From JANOXC01 sp031418215 (GTDB taxonomy: Bacteria > Bacteroidota > Bacteroidia > AKYH767-A > OLB10): 49,766 nucleotides of DNA. A model generated the notes under the pieces. It saw only the letters and a program-made list of their open reading frames with translations. It made no database searches and had not been told where the DNA came from. The stretch is taken from positions 1-49,766 of the forward strand of contig JANOXC010000162.1 of the NCBI GenBank assembly GCA_031418215.1. The letters are read 5' to 3'. Shown piece after piece: positions 33,633-41,715 of this stretch. How positions within the stretch are numbered: position 1 is the stretch's first letter; each line of letters begins with the position of its first letter. A program made the position numbers and the translations under genes.

Positions 33633-34025
33633 ATGGCCATATTTACAGAAGTCACAGCGGGAATAAAAGTGAGCGTTGAAACATTTTTTCAACCTACTCA
33701 CAGTAATCCAGCACAATCGCATTACGTTTTTGCATACAGGATCACCATTCAGAATGATAGTGAGTATGCTATACGCTTAAAAAGACGCCATTGGTACATT
33801 GTTGATTCTGACAATGCAAGGAGAGAAGTGGAAGGAGAAGGTGTAGTAGGTGAACAACCACATTTGGCACCCGGTGAAACATATCGTTATGTATCAGGGT
33901 GTAACCTCAACACGGAAATTGGTAAAATGTTTGGCACCTATTTAATGGAACGCCAATATGATAAGAAATTATTTTTTGTAAAAATTCCGGAATTCCGGAT
34001 GGTGGTCCCGAGTAAATTAAATTGA
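33633..34025 (+). CDS. apaG: ApaG domain protein
   Basis: 130 residues, a single ApaG (fibronectin-III-like) domain: VSVETFFQPTHSNPAQSHYV, YAIRLKRRHWYIVDSD, GEGVVGEQPHLAPGETYRYV and GTYLMERQY. Bacterial ApaG was originally linked to cobalt/magnesium tolerance in the ksgA-apaG-apaH operon, and its biochemical role is still unclear. Here it stands alone with its own promoter box and a strong terminator shared with the convergent methyltransferase gene. Confidence 0.92.
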   Translation: MAIFTEVTAGIKVSVETFFQPTHSNPAQSHYVFAYRITIQNDSEYAIRLKRRHWYIVDSDNARREVEGEGVVGEQPHLAPGETYRYVSGCNLNTEIGKMFGTYLMERQYDKKLFFVKIPEFRMVVPSKLN

Positions 34026-34069
34026 TTTTCTGAATACCCCTGCAATTTTTCTATTGAACTAAATATCAG

Positions 34070-34104
34070 AATCCCTTCCTGAGTACTCGGGACGGGATTT
34101 TTTT
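34070..34104. terminator. Terminator between apaG and the convergent methyltransferase gene
   Basis: AATCCCTTCC (34070-34079) pairs with GGACGGGATT (34090-34099) with one mismatch, followed by TTTTTTT on the plus strand. It ends apaG and overlaps the stop codon of the minus-strand gene by 2 bp. A-rich sequence on the left is weaker, so action in the minus direction is less sure. Confidence 0.75.
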
Positions 34105-34882
34105 ATTTTAATTGTTGCCTGCATATTTCAGAACAGCAAATTGCCGTTGCCACAGCGGCGTTGAGCGATTCAGGTTTTGAAACTGTTTGACTAAAGGGAG
34201 GGATGGTGATTGCCTGATCTACCAATTTTTGCACCTCCTTTGAAAGGCCATTGGACTCATTTCCGATAATAAGAATAGCTCCTTTATTGAAATTCACTTC
34301 ATACAATGGTTTTCCATCTAGCATTGCTCCAAATACCACAGGTTTGGCCGCGCCCCCACTATCTGCAAGGATTGAAGCCAAAGAGCCTTGTATAAAAGGC
34401 ACCCTGAAAATACTACCCATGCTGGATTGTACTACTTTCGGATTAAATATTTCCACGCAATCGGGCGAACACACTAAATGGTCGAAGCCAAACCAATCAA
34501 CAATTCGTAAGATGGTGCCCAAGTTACCCGGATCACGTATAGCATCAAGCAGAAGGTAGTTTTTATTCAGATCAAACCGAACCTCATTAAGTGGTGCAGG
34601 CTGATAAACCAAGGCAAAAACATTATTAGGGGTATCTTGCAGACTTAACTCTCTTAGCTCCTTCTCGGTGACCTGATAAACAGGAAAAGGCATGATAGCC
34701 ATTTTACGCTCCTCCAACCAGGCTTTGGTTGCGTATAGAGAATGTAGTTCAAATGATGACGTTAATAACTCTCCAACTATCTTTTCTCCTTCCGCAATAA
34801 AAAGTTTATGTTCGTTGCGATATTTTTTCTGATGTAACTGACGAATGAATTTTATGTTGGATTTCGAGAGTATATCAATCAT
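34103..34882 (-). CDS. SpoU/TrmH-family RNA 2'-O-methyltransferase
   Basis: 259 residues. An N-terminal RNA-binding part (KFIRQLHQKKYRNEHKLFIAEG) precedes a SPOUT knot domain with the three motifs: RDPGNLGTILRI, LIIGNESNGLS and IPPFSQTVSKPESLNAAVA. It methylates a ribose in rRNA or tRNA with SAM. The N-terminal extension suggests the RlmB/TsnR group, but the target base cannot be read. ATG start at 34882. Only 24 bp separate it from the divergent tamL. Confidence 0.9.
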   Translation of the reverse strand: MIDILSKSNIKFIRQLHQKKYRNEHKLFIAEGEKIVGELLTSSFELHSLYATKAWLEERKMAIMPFPVYQVTEKELRELSLQDTPNNVFALVYQPAPLNEVRFDLNKNYLLLDAIRDPGNLGTILRIVDWFGFDHLVCSPDCVEIFNPKVVQSSMGSIFRVPFIQGSLASILADSGGAAKPVVFGAMLDGKPLYEVNFNKGAILIIGNESNGLSKEVQKLVDQAITIPPFSQTVSKPESLNAAVATAICCSEICRQQLK

Positions 34883-34893
34883 TCAGATAGTAG

Positions 34894-34901
34894 TATTTTT
34901 G
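34894..34901 (+). promoter_or_regulatory. -7 promoter box close to the tamL start codon
   Basis: TATTTTTG matches TAnnTTTG and ends only 5 nt before the ATG at 34907. Transcription would start at or near the start codon, giving a leaderless or very short-leader mRNA, unless translation begins at Met 14. Confidence 0.4.
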
Positions 34902-34906
34902 CATCA

Positions 34907-37201
34907 ATGAGTAAACAACCAGTTAATTTCCTTACATGCCTGATGGCTGGTTTGATCATTTTATTATTAAGCAGTTGCAACGGATTGCGTAAATTGGAAG
35001 AAGGCCAGTATTTGCTTAACAAAAATACCATAAAATCTGACTATCGTGAACATCACGACGAAATGATGGCAATTTTAAAGCAAAAGCCCAACAGGAAAAT
35101 ACTTGGCATTTTTCGTTTTCATCTTGGAATTTATAATCTGGCCAGTCAGGGGAAGCCCACACGTTTTAAAAACTGGGTAAAAAACACCATTGGCGAAGCA
35201 CCGGTAATTCTGGACTCTACGCTGACAAACCGTTCAACAGAACAGCTGCTTATATATATGCAGAACAATGGTTTTTTCAATGCTACGGTACAAGATTCTA
35301 TTAAATATGTGCGACATCATAAAGCAAATGTTACTTACTTTATTAAATCAAAGCAACCTTATAAAATTAAATCCATTCATTACAACATAAAAGACGAACG
35401 TATTTCATCCATTGTATTGGCTGATAGTGCAAATTGCCTTATAAAATCCGGGCAGAATTACAATAAAAACAACTTTCAGGGCGAGCGGGAACGCATTTCT
35501 AAATTATTGAAGAATCGAGGGTATTACTATTTCAGTCCATTGTTTATTACTTATACTGCCGACTCAAGTCTTTTATCAAATGATGTAAATGTATTTCTAC
35601 AAATTGCCAACCCCACTTCAATTGAAAACGGAGAAGCTTCAACGGAGCACCATACCTATTCCATAAAAGATATATATATACAAACGGATTACGATCCTCT
35701 TTCAAACAAACAGGTTATTCCTACAGATACCGTTGCATACCAGGGATATTATTTCATAACCGCACATTCACAAATAGCGAACCCAAAACTATTACTGCAA
35801 TATGTTTTTATTAATCCGGATGAACTGTATAACTTAACGGATTTGGAAAAAACCTATAAACAAATTCAGGACCTTAATGTTTTCCGTTTCATCATTATTA
35901 AATATGAATTAGTACCCGGAACCGATTCACTCAACTGTTTTATTTTGTTAACTCCGCTTTCACGTCATTCCTATAAGCTTGAAGCCGAAGGTACCAATAC
36001 CGGAGGCAATCATGGATTAGCGGGCAACCTTAGTTATCAAAATAAAAACACCTTTAAGGGCGCTGAACAATTTGAATTTAAATTTAAAGGTGGAATTGAA
36101 GCTCAGCGAGAATTGTCAGACACTACATTAAATAATTCAAACCGCGCACTTTTTAATGTATATGAAATTGGACCGGAGATTTCTTTGTCTGTTCCCCGGA
36201 TATTGTTTCCATTTACTAAGCCAATTTGGTTTAATAGCCCTCAAACGAATTTTGTTGCCGGATATAATTTTCAGCAACGGCCTGAATTCAAACGAACTGT
36301 TGCCAACCTTTCCTATTCCTTGAACTTTAAAGCATCAGATACCAAACGGCATTATTTTTATCCAGGTGATGTCAATTTTGTAAAAGTTTATTTGCAGGAA
36401 TCTTTTAGAAAACAGCTGGAAGCTACAAATGATCCTGCATTGATAAGCAGTTACGAAGATCAAATGATCACTGACTTCCGATATGTATTTGTTTACAACT
36501 CACAGCAATTAGGCAAACTGAAAAACCATGTCTATTTCAAAGGGACATTTGAATCAGCCGGTCATTTTATCAGTCTTTTTAATAAGATTGCGAATAACAG
36601 CAAACCAGAAGGAGAACAATTAACAGTATTCAATGTTCCATATGCGCAATATCTTCGCCCTGATCTTGATTTCCGTTTTTACCAGATATTCAGTGAGAAT
36701 TCTCAATTGGTTTATCGCTTTGCAACAGGTCTTGGTTTTGCATATGGCAATTCGCAACTTATGCCTGTCGAAAAAAGTTTTTTTGCAGGGGGATCGAACG
36801 ATTTGCGCGCATGGCGAACACGTTCACTTGGTCCGGGCTCCTATTCCAACAGTGAATCTTTTGAGAAGTATGGGGATATTAAAATCAACGGTAACATCGA
36901 GTATCGTTTCGATATCTTCCGCAAGCTGGAAGGCGCTTTGTTTGCAGACGCAGGAAACATTTGGCTTTTAAAAGAAGATATCAAAAGGCCCGGTGCACAA
37001 TTTAAAGCTGATGAATTCATTCAACAATTAGCACTTGGAACAGGATTAGGACTTCGTCTTGATTTTACCTTTTTCATTTTACGTTTTGACTGGGGAATTA
37101 AATTAAAAGACCCCACGCTACCAAAAGAAGATCAATGGGTAATCAAAGACAAAAACACCAAAAACACCATACTCAATTTTGGTATTGGATACCCTTTTTA
37201 A
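34907..37201 (+). CDS. tamL: TamL-type lipoprotein Omp85 (BamA/TamA family)
   Basis: 764 residues. The lipoprotein signal ends LLLSSC with Cys 24, followed by NGLRKLEEGQYLL. Periplasmic POTRA-like repeats cover about 35-370, with the typical FFNATV and LKNRGYYYFSP phrases. The C-terminal 16-strand barrel has FFAGGSNDLRAWRTRSLGPG, the VRGF/Y-like L6 loop of the family, then FADAGNIW and the final strand NFGIGYPF with terminal Phe. In Bacteroidota, TamL works with a TamB protein in envelope biogenesis. No tamB follows here; the next gene is convergent msrB. ATG start, with a promoter box 5 nt before it. Confidence 0.85.
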   Translation: MSKQPVNFLTCLMAGLIILLLSSCNGLRKLEEGQYLLNKNTIKSDYREHHDEMMAILKQKPNRKILGIFRFHLGIYNLASQGKPTRFKNWVKNTIGEAPVILDSTLTNRSTEQLLIYMQNNGFFNATVQDSIKYVRHHKANVTYFIKSKQPYKIKSIHYNIKDERISSIVLADSANCLIKSGQNYNKNNFQGERERISKLLKNRGYYYFSPLFITYTADSSLLSNDVNVFLQIANPTSIENGEASTEHHTYSIKDIYIQTDYDPLSNKQVIPTDTVAYQGYYFITAHSQIANPKLLLQYVFINPDELYNLTDLEKTYKQIQDLNVFRFIIIKYELVPGTDSLNCFILLTPLSRHSYKLEAEGTNTGGNHGLAGNLSYQNKNTFKGAEQFEFKFKGGIEAQRELSDTTLNNSNRALFNVYEIGPEISLSVPRILFPFTKPIWFNSPQTNFVAGYNFQQRPEFKRTVANLSYSLNFKASDTKRHYFYPGDVNFVKVYLQESFRKQLEATNDPALISSYEDQMITDFRYVFVYNSQQLGKLKNHVYFKGTFESAGHFISLFNKIANNSKPEGEQLTVFNVPYAQYLRPDLDFRFYQIFSENSQLVYRFATGLGFAYGNSQLMPVEKSFFAGGSNDLRAWRTRSLGPGSYSNSESFEKYGDIKINGNIEYRFDIFRKLEGALFADAGNIWLLKEDIKRPGAQFKADEFIQQLALGTGLGLRLDFTFFILRFDWGIKLKDPTLPKEDQWVIKDKNTKNTILNFGIGYPF

Positions 37202-37225
37202 TTTATATATATAACCCTTTGGAAT

Positions 37226-37729
37226 TTATTTCGCTTTATCGAAAAGCAGCGATGCAGAGTTGATACAATATCTTAAATTCGTTGGAGCCGGTCCATCTTC
37301 AAAAACATGGCCAAGGTGTGCATTGCAACGGCTGCAATGAACTTCCCTTCTCTCCATTCCTAAAGTATTGTCTCTTTCCTCTTCCACCATTCCTTTTTCA
37401 ATATCATAAAAACTTGGCCACCCTGTACCGGAATCAAATTTGGTTGTTGAACTAAAAAGCTGCTGTCTACAACAAACACAAAAATATTCCCCTTTCTCAT
37501 GATTGTCCCAAAACTCCCCAGTAAATGACGGTTCAGTGCCCTTTTTACGGGTAATACGGTATTGATCTGAACTTAGCTGCTGCTGCCATTGATCATCAGT
37601 TTTTACTATTTTATCCTGTTGTTTCATCGTGATTGAGTTAGTTGTCTTTTTCACCTCCGCTTTTTTCTGACCGCATGCTTGCAAAGTAATAATAACCAAA
37701 AATATCAGTAAGGGCATTTTTATTTTCAT
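37226..37729 (-). CDS. msrB: Peptide methionine-R-sulfoxide reductase, exported
   Basis: 167 residues from the ATG at 37729, which opens a lipoprotein signal (MKIKMPLLIFLVIITLQACG, Cys 19). A longer frame from 37792 adds 21 residues that would bury the signal. The MsrB domain has the zinc pairs CVCC and CSRC, GTGWPSF and the catalytic Cys in RYCINSAS. It repairs oxidised methionine in envelope proteins. FKSNxx-type MsrA is not adjacent. It converges with tamL; 24 bp separate the stop codons. Confidence 0.9.
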   Translation of the reverse strand: MKIKMPLLIFLVIITLQACGQKKAEVKKTTNSITMKQQDKIVKTDDQWQQQLSSDQYRITRKKGTEPSFTGEFWDNHEKGEYFCVCCRQQLFSSTTKFDSGTGWPSFYDIEKGMVEEERDNTLGMERREVHCSRCNAHLGHVFEDGPAPTNLRYCINSASLLFDKAK

Positions 37730-38040
37730 AAGATGTTGTTTTTCAATTGTATACATGAGCGGTTTAAAATTTTCTTCCCTATTAACGCTCATGGAGCCAT
37801 GCTTATTTCACCTAATGGGTAATTAATTGAAAAAATCTTACATATTCGAACACAACAAAAGACAACCTGCCTCCTACTTCATCGTAAAAAACTGTTTCAT
37901 TTCCCAATTCGATTTTGATTATTGAAGCAAATTAAATTCAATTTGTAATAAGCCGGCAATATTCGACCTATTCTACAATAAAAATAATGGTTAATTGTAT
38001 ATAACTGAGTAACGAGATTCAGAATTAATAATGTAACAGG

Positions 38041-39162
38041 ATGCGAACGGACAAAATATTAATAGTAGACGACAAGCCGGAAAATTTATATTCATTAGAG
38101 AATATGCTTTCAGAAGATGGCCGTTTGATTATCAAAGCATATTCAGGACAAGAAGCGTTAAAGCTGGCATTCCAGGAAGAGTTTTCATTAATTCTCTTAG
38201 ATGTGCAAATGCCTGAGATGGATGGTTTTGAGGTAGCGAAAATGTTGAAGTCTACAAAACGTACCAGGAAAATCCCCATCGTTTTTGTTACAGCCATCAG
38301 CATGGAGAAAAAATACCTCTTGAAAGGGCTTGGCGAAGGAGCAGTAGATTATTTATTTAAACCGCTTGATGTTGAGGTAACAAGAGCAAAAGTAAAGACG
38401 CTGTTAAAGCTCTTTCATCAGCAGCAAGAATTAGAATCGAAAAACATTGAGCTTGCCGGATTGAATGAGCAAAAAAACTATTTCCTTGGTATGGCATCGC
38501 ATGATTTACGCAACCCATTGGGAAACATCATTACATTGGCACAGTTCATTGATGCTGATGCAGAAAATATTAATGAAGAACATCGTACTTTCCTGAACGC
38601 CATTATTGACTCCGGAAACTACATGCTTAATTTATTGAATGACCTCCTTGATATTTCAAAAATAGAATCAGGAAAGATGGAACTTCAATTAAACGCTTTA
38701 AACATTCCTCAATTGGTTAACACAGTTATTGCAGATAATAAGTTTATTGCCCAGAAAAAAAATATCAGCCTGCATTACAGTTCTCATGAAAATCTACCCC
38801 CTGTTTCTGCAGATTCGGGTCAGCTGCGGCAGGCTTTAAACAACCTGGTAAGCAATGCCATTAAGTACTCCGTTTCGGGGACAATGGTAGAAATCGTTAT
38901 TGAAAAACAGGAAAGACAGGTAGTTATCTCGGTTCATGATCAGGGACAAGGAATTCCACCTAATGAACTTGACCAGATTTTCAGACCATTTCAGAAAACA
39001 AGTGTTAAAGCTACAGCCGGCGAGTCGAGTACAGGGCTTGGCCTGACTATAGCTAAAAAAGTGATTGAGGCACACCACGGCACTATTTGGGTGACTAGTG
39101 AATCTGGCAAAGGTTCTGTTTTTAGTTTTTCATTGCCTGTTACGGTTATGCAATCCATATAA
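38041..39162 (+). CDS. Response regulator/histidine kinase hybrid (REC-HisKA-HATPase)
   Basis: 373 residues, soluble. An N-terminal receiver domain has DD at 10-11, the phospho-acceptor Asp 54 in LLDVQMPEMDGF and Lys 107 in FKPL. A coiled coil of about 125-148 leads to the kinase: phospho-acceptor His 154 in SHDLRNPL, N-box NNLVSNAIKYS, G1 DQGQGIPP and G2 GLGLTIAKK. The order with the receiver first is that of cytoplasmic kinases whose activity is set by a separate sensor kinase. No partner is adjacent. The 248-bp upstream gap shows no gene. A terminator follows at 39184. Confidence 0.92.
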   Translation: MRTDKILIVDDKPENLYSLENMLSEDGRLIIKAYSGQEALKLAFQEEFSLILLDVQMPEMDGFEVAKMLKSTKRTRKIPIVFVTAISMEKKYLLKGLGEGAVDYLFKPLDVEVTRAKVKTLLKLFHQQQELESKNIELAGLNEQKNYFLGMASHDLRNPLGNIITLAQFIDADAENINEEHRTFLNAIIDSGNYMLNLLNDLLDISKIESGKMELQLNALNIPQLVNTVIADNKFIAQKKNISLHYSSHENLPPVSADSGQLRQALNNLVSNAIKYSVSGTMVEIVIEKQERQVVISVHDQGQGIPPNELDQIFRPFQKTSVKATAGESSTGLGLTIAKKVIEAHHGTIWVTSESGKGSVFSFSLPVTVMQSI

Positions 39163-39183
39163 TTATCTCAAGAAATCATTAGG

Positions 39184-39212
39184 AATCCTGGAAAAAAACC
39201 GGGATTTTTTTT
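39184..39212 (+). terminator. Terminator after the hybrid kinase gene
   Basis: AATCCTGG pairs with CCGGGATT (one G-T pair) around a loop of seven A, followed by TTTTTT. It ends the kinase transcript 22 nt after the stop codon. Confidence 0.8.
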
Positions 39213-39243
39213 GCGCTTTTCCCTCGCTTCAACATTTTGAAGA

Positions 39244-39272
39244 TTGGTAAAATCCTACTTACTTTACACTTG
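39244..39272 (+). promoter_or_regulatory. Possible promoter for the serC-serA-DUF1015 operon
   Basis: TTG at 39244-39246 and TACACTTG at 39265-39272 (one mismatch to TAnnTTTG) have 18 bp between them. The leader to the serC ATG would be about 95 nt and contains a TATATATATA run at 39346-39356. Moderate support only. Confidence 0.35.
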
Positions 39273-39375
39273 CAAATCAAAGAATAAAACATTTTTTAGG
39301 AATTTTCACGATTTCCTTAAAAATATGAATTAATTCAAACTACGATATATATATAAATAGATAAAATTTAAAGCT

Positions 39376-40440
39376 ATGAGAAAACATAATTTTGGAGCAG
39401 GTCCCGGAATTTTACCTGAAAGCGCATTAAAAAAAGCAGCCGCTGACATCCTTGATTTTAACGGAAGCGGAATGGGCGTTTTAGAAATCTCCCACCGTGG
39501 TAAAGATTTTGAAGCAGTATTGGCAAAAGCAAAATCACTGGTAAAAGAATTGCTCAACGTTCCCGACACTTATGAAGTGTTGTTTTTACAAGGCGGTGCA
39601 AGCACACAGTTTGCCATGGTTCCTATGAATTTACTAAAAACAAAAGCAGCCTACCTTGACCAAGGCGCATGGAGTAACAAAGCAATTAAAGAAGCAAAGC
39701 TGTTTGGAGAAGTAACCGTTGTAGGTTCATCCAAGGATAAAAATTATTCATACATGCCGAAGGGTTATACTATCCCCGCTGATTGTGATTATTTTCACAT
39801 CACTTCCAATGAAACCATTCATGGCACACAAATTAAAATTTTTCCGGCCTCTCCTATTCCGGTTATTTGCGACATGTCATCAGATATATTTTCAAGGCCG
39901 GTTGATGTTTCCAAATTCGATTTGATCTATGCAGGCGCGCAGAAAAACATGGGTCCTTCAGGCGTAACTTTGGTCATTATTAAAAAAGATATTGTAGGCA
40001 AACATGGTAAAACATTACCCACAATGCTTGATTACAAAACGCATTTAGATAATGATTCCATGTATAATACGCCTCCTGTTTTTCCAATTCTTATGTGCAT
40101 GTATACAATGGAATGGTTAAAATCAATTGGTGGCGTGAAGGAAATGGAAAAAATCAACAAGCAAAAATTTGATATGTTTTATGGTGAAGTGGATAGCAAT
40201 TCCATGTTTGTCGGAACTGCCTCTGCAGAAGACCGTTCTCCTATGAATGCCTGTTTCCTGCTCAATGACCCATCACAAGATGAAGCATTTTTAAATGCAG
40301 CAAAAGCGGCGGGTATCGTAGGCATAAAAGGACATCGAAGTGTTGGTGGTTTCCGTGCTTCTATGTACAATGCATTGCCGATAGAAAGCGTGAAAGCACT
40401 CGTAAGTGTCATGAAAGAGTTTTCCATGAAAACCGCATAG
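39376..40440 (+). CDS. serC: Phosphoserine aminotransferase
   Basis: 354 residues. SerC converts 3-phosphohydroxypyruvate and glutamate to phosphoserine with pyridoxal phosphate. The N-terminus RKHNFGAGPGILP is typical. Further family features are LEISHRGKDF, LFLQGGAST, ITSNETIHG and the PLP-binding Lys in YAGAQKNMGPSG near 190. GHRSVGGFRASMYNA is close to the C-terminus. It is followed by serA, 188 bp away. That spacer is unusually long for a Bacteroidota operon and consists of an inverted repeat. Confidence 0.95.
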   Translation: MRKHNFGAGPGILPESALKKAAADILDFNGSGMGVLEISHRGKDFEAVLAKAKSLVKELLNVPDTYEVLFLQGGASTQFAMVPMNLLKTKAAYLDQGAWSNKAIKEAKLFGEVTVVGSSKDKNYSYMPKGYTIPADCDYFHITSNETIHGTQIKIFPASPIPVICDMSSDIFSRPVDVSKFDLIYAGAQKNMGPSGVTLVIIKKDIVGKHGKTLPTMLDYKTHLDNDSMYNTPPVFPILMCMYTMEWLKSIGGVKEMEKINKQKFDMFYGEVDSNSMFVGTASAEDRSPMNACFLLNDPSQDEAFLNAAKAAGIVGIKGHRSVGGFRASMYNALPIESVKALVSVMKEFSMKTA

Positions 40441-40445
40441 TTGCT

Positions 40446-40625
40446 AGTCGGGGGTTCGGAGTTCGGAGAATTTTTTATTTTATTGCCTTTTAATAAAATC
40501 TTTATTGAACGCTGAACTTTTAAAATGGTCAGCACTACGTTGCCTATCTTATTACCTAAACTTTAAACTCACAACATTAAACTTAAAACTTATTTCTCCG
40601 AACACCGAACTAACAACTCCTGACT
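40446..40625. repeat. Inverted repeat filling the serC-serA spacer
   Basis: GTTCGGAGTTCGGAGAA (40454-40470) and TTCTCCGAACACCGAAC (40594-40610) are inverted copies with one mismatch in 17 bp. AGTC/GACT at 40446-40449 and 40622-40625 extend the arms with interruptions. The 123-bp interior is low in complexity (TTTAAACTC, ATTAAACTTAAAACTT). The size and mobile-element-like ends suggest a nonautonomous element or a large RNA stem-loop. Confidence 0.65.
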
Positions 40626-40628
40626 AAT

Positions 40629-41597
40629 ATGATAAGAATTCTCGCCAACGACGGCATTGATGCAGCCGGAAAAAAAATATTTGAAGCAGCCGGCTTTTCA
40701 GTTTCAACCGATAAAGTTCCACAAGAAAATATAGGTTCAGCCTTAAAAGATTTTGATGCAATCCTTGTTAGAAGTGCAACGCAGGTCCGCAAGGAACATA
40801 TCGACATGGTGCCTAATTTAAAATTGATTGGCCGTGCCGGTGTGGGAATGGATAATATTGATGTGAAATATGCACGCGAAAAAGGATTGGCTGTAGTGAA
40901 TACACCTGCAGCTTCTTCACAAAGTGTTGCTGAAATGGTTTTTGCTCACCTTTTTACCGGTGCACGTATGTTGCACGATTCCAATAGAAAAATGCCTGCT
41001 TCTGATACTAAAGAAACTTTTGATGCATTAAAGAAAAAGTACTCCGCGGGAATTGAATTACGTGGCAAAACATTAGGCATTATAGGTGCAGGACAAATAG
41101 CAAAAGCTGCAGCATCCATCGGTCTTGGATTAGGAATGAACATTATGTTCCATCGTTTAAACAATGAAGACGTTGTGGTTGAACTTGATTTTCATCCTGC
41201 TGTAGGACATCGTAAAGTAAGTGTTACATTTAAATGTGTTTCATTTACTAAATTATTAATAGAAAGCGATTTTATCACCTTGCATGTTCCATTTCCAAAA
41301 GGTTCTGCACCCGTGATTGCAAAAAAAGAATTTGATTTGATGAAAGCAGGTGTCGGTATCGTAAATACTGCACGCGGTGGTGTTATTTCGGAAACTGATT
41401 TGATTGAAGCATTAAACAATGGAAAGGTTGGCTTCGCAGGCATCGATGTTTTTGAAGGTGAGCCAATCATAAAAAAAGAACTGCGCGAGCATCCAAAAGT
41501 TACCTTATCTCCGCACATTGGTGGCTCTACTAAAGAAGCACAAGAACGTATTGGTATTGAGCTGGCGGAGAAGGTAGTCGAATTCTTTAATAAATAA
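40629..41597 (+). CDS. serA: D-3-phosphoglycerate dehydrogenase, short form
   Basis: 322 residues without an ACT regulatory domain, so feedback control by serine through that domain is absent. The 2-hydroxyacid dehydrogenase fold has the NAD loop GIIGAGQIA near 151 and the catalytic Arg in VNTARGGVIS, Glu in FEGEP and His in LSPHIGGST. Insertion of a segment around VVELDFHPAVGHRKVSV lies between the NAD loop and the second half. It makes 3-phosphohydroxypyruvate for SerC. ATG start. No serB is in the window. Confidence 0.93.
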   Translation: MIRILANDGIDAAGKKIFEAAGFSVSTDKVPQENIGSALKDFDAILVRSATQVRKEHIDMVPNLKLIGRAGVGMDNIDVKYAREKGLAVVNTPAASSQSVAEMVFAHLFTGARMLHDSNRKMPASDTKETFDALKKKYSAGIELRGKTLGIIGAGQIAKAAASIGLGLGMNIMFHRLNNEDVVVELDFHPAVGHRKVSVTFKCVSFTKLLIESDFITLHVPFPKGSAPVIAKKEFDLMKAGVGIVNTARGGVISETDLIEALNNGKVGFAGIDVFEGEPIIKKELREHPKVTLSPHIGGSTKEAQERIGIELAEKVVEFFNK

Positions 41598-41598
41598 T

Positions 41599-41714
41599 TT
41601 GTTTTGAGTTTTAGGTTTTGGGTTTATTGCTTATATGACCCCATTATATTCAAATTCAATTTCTACTAAAACTAATCATTAACCTTAAACTTTAAACCCT
41701 AAACATCAAACCTT
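41599..41714. repeat. Imperfect inverted repeat in the serA-DUF1015 spacer
   Basis: The left side (41599-41627) is a T/G-rich stretch, GTTTTGAGTTTTAGG then TTTTGGGTTTA. The right side (41681-41714) is its approximate complement, AACCTTAAACTTTAAACCC then TAAACATCAAACC. The resemblance to simple TTTAGGG-like repeats is by composition. It is similar in style, but not in sequence, to the serC-serA spacer. Confidence 0.5.
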
Positions 41715-41715
41715 C

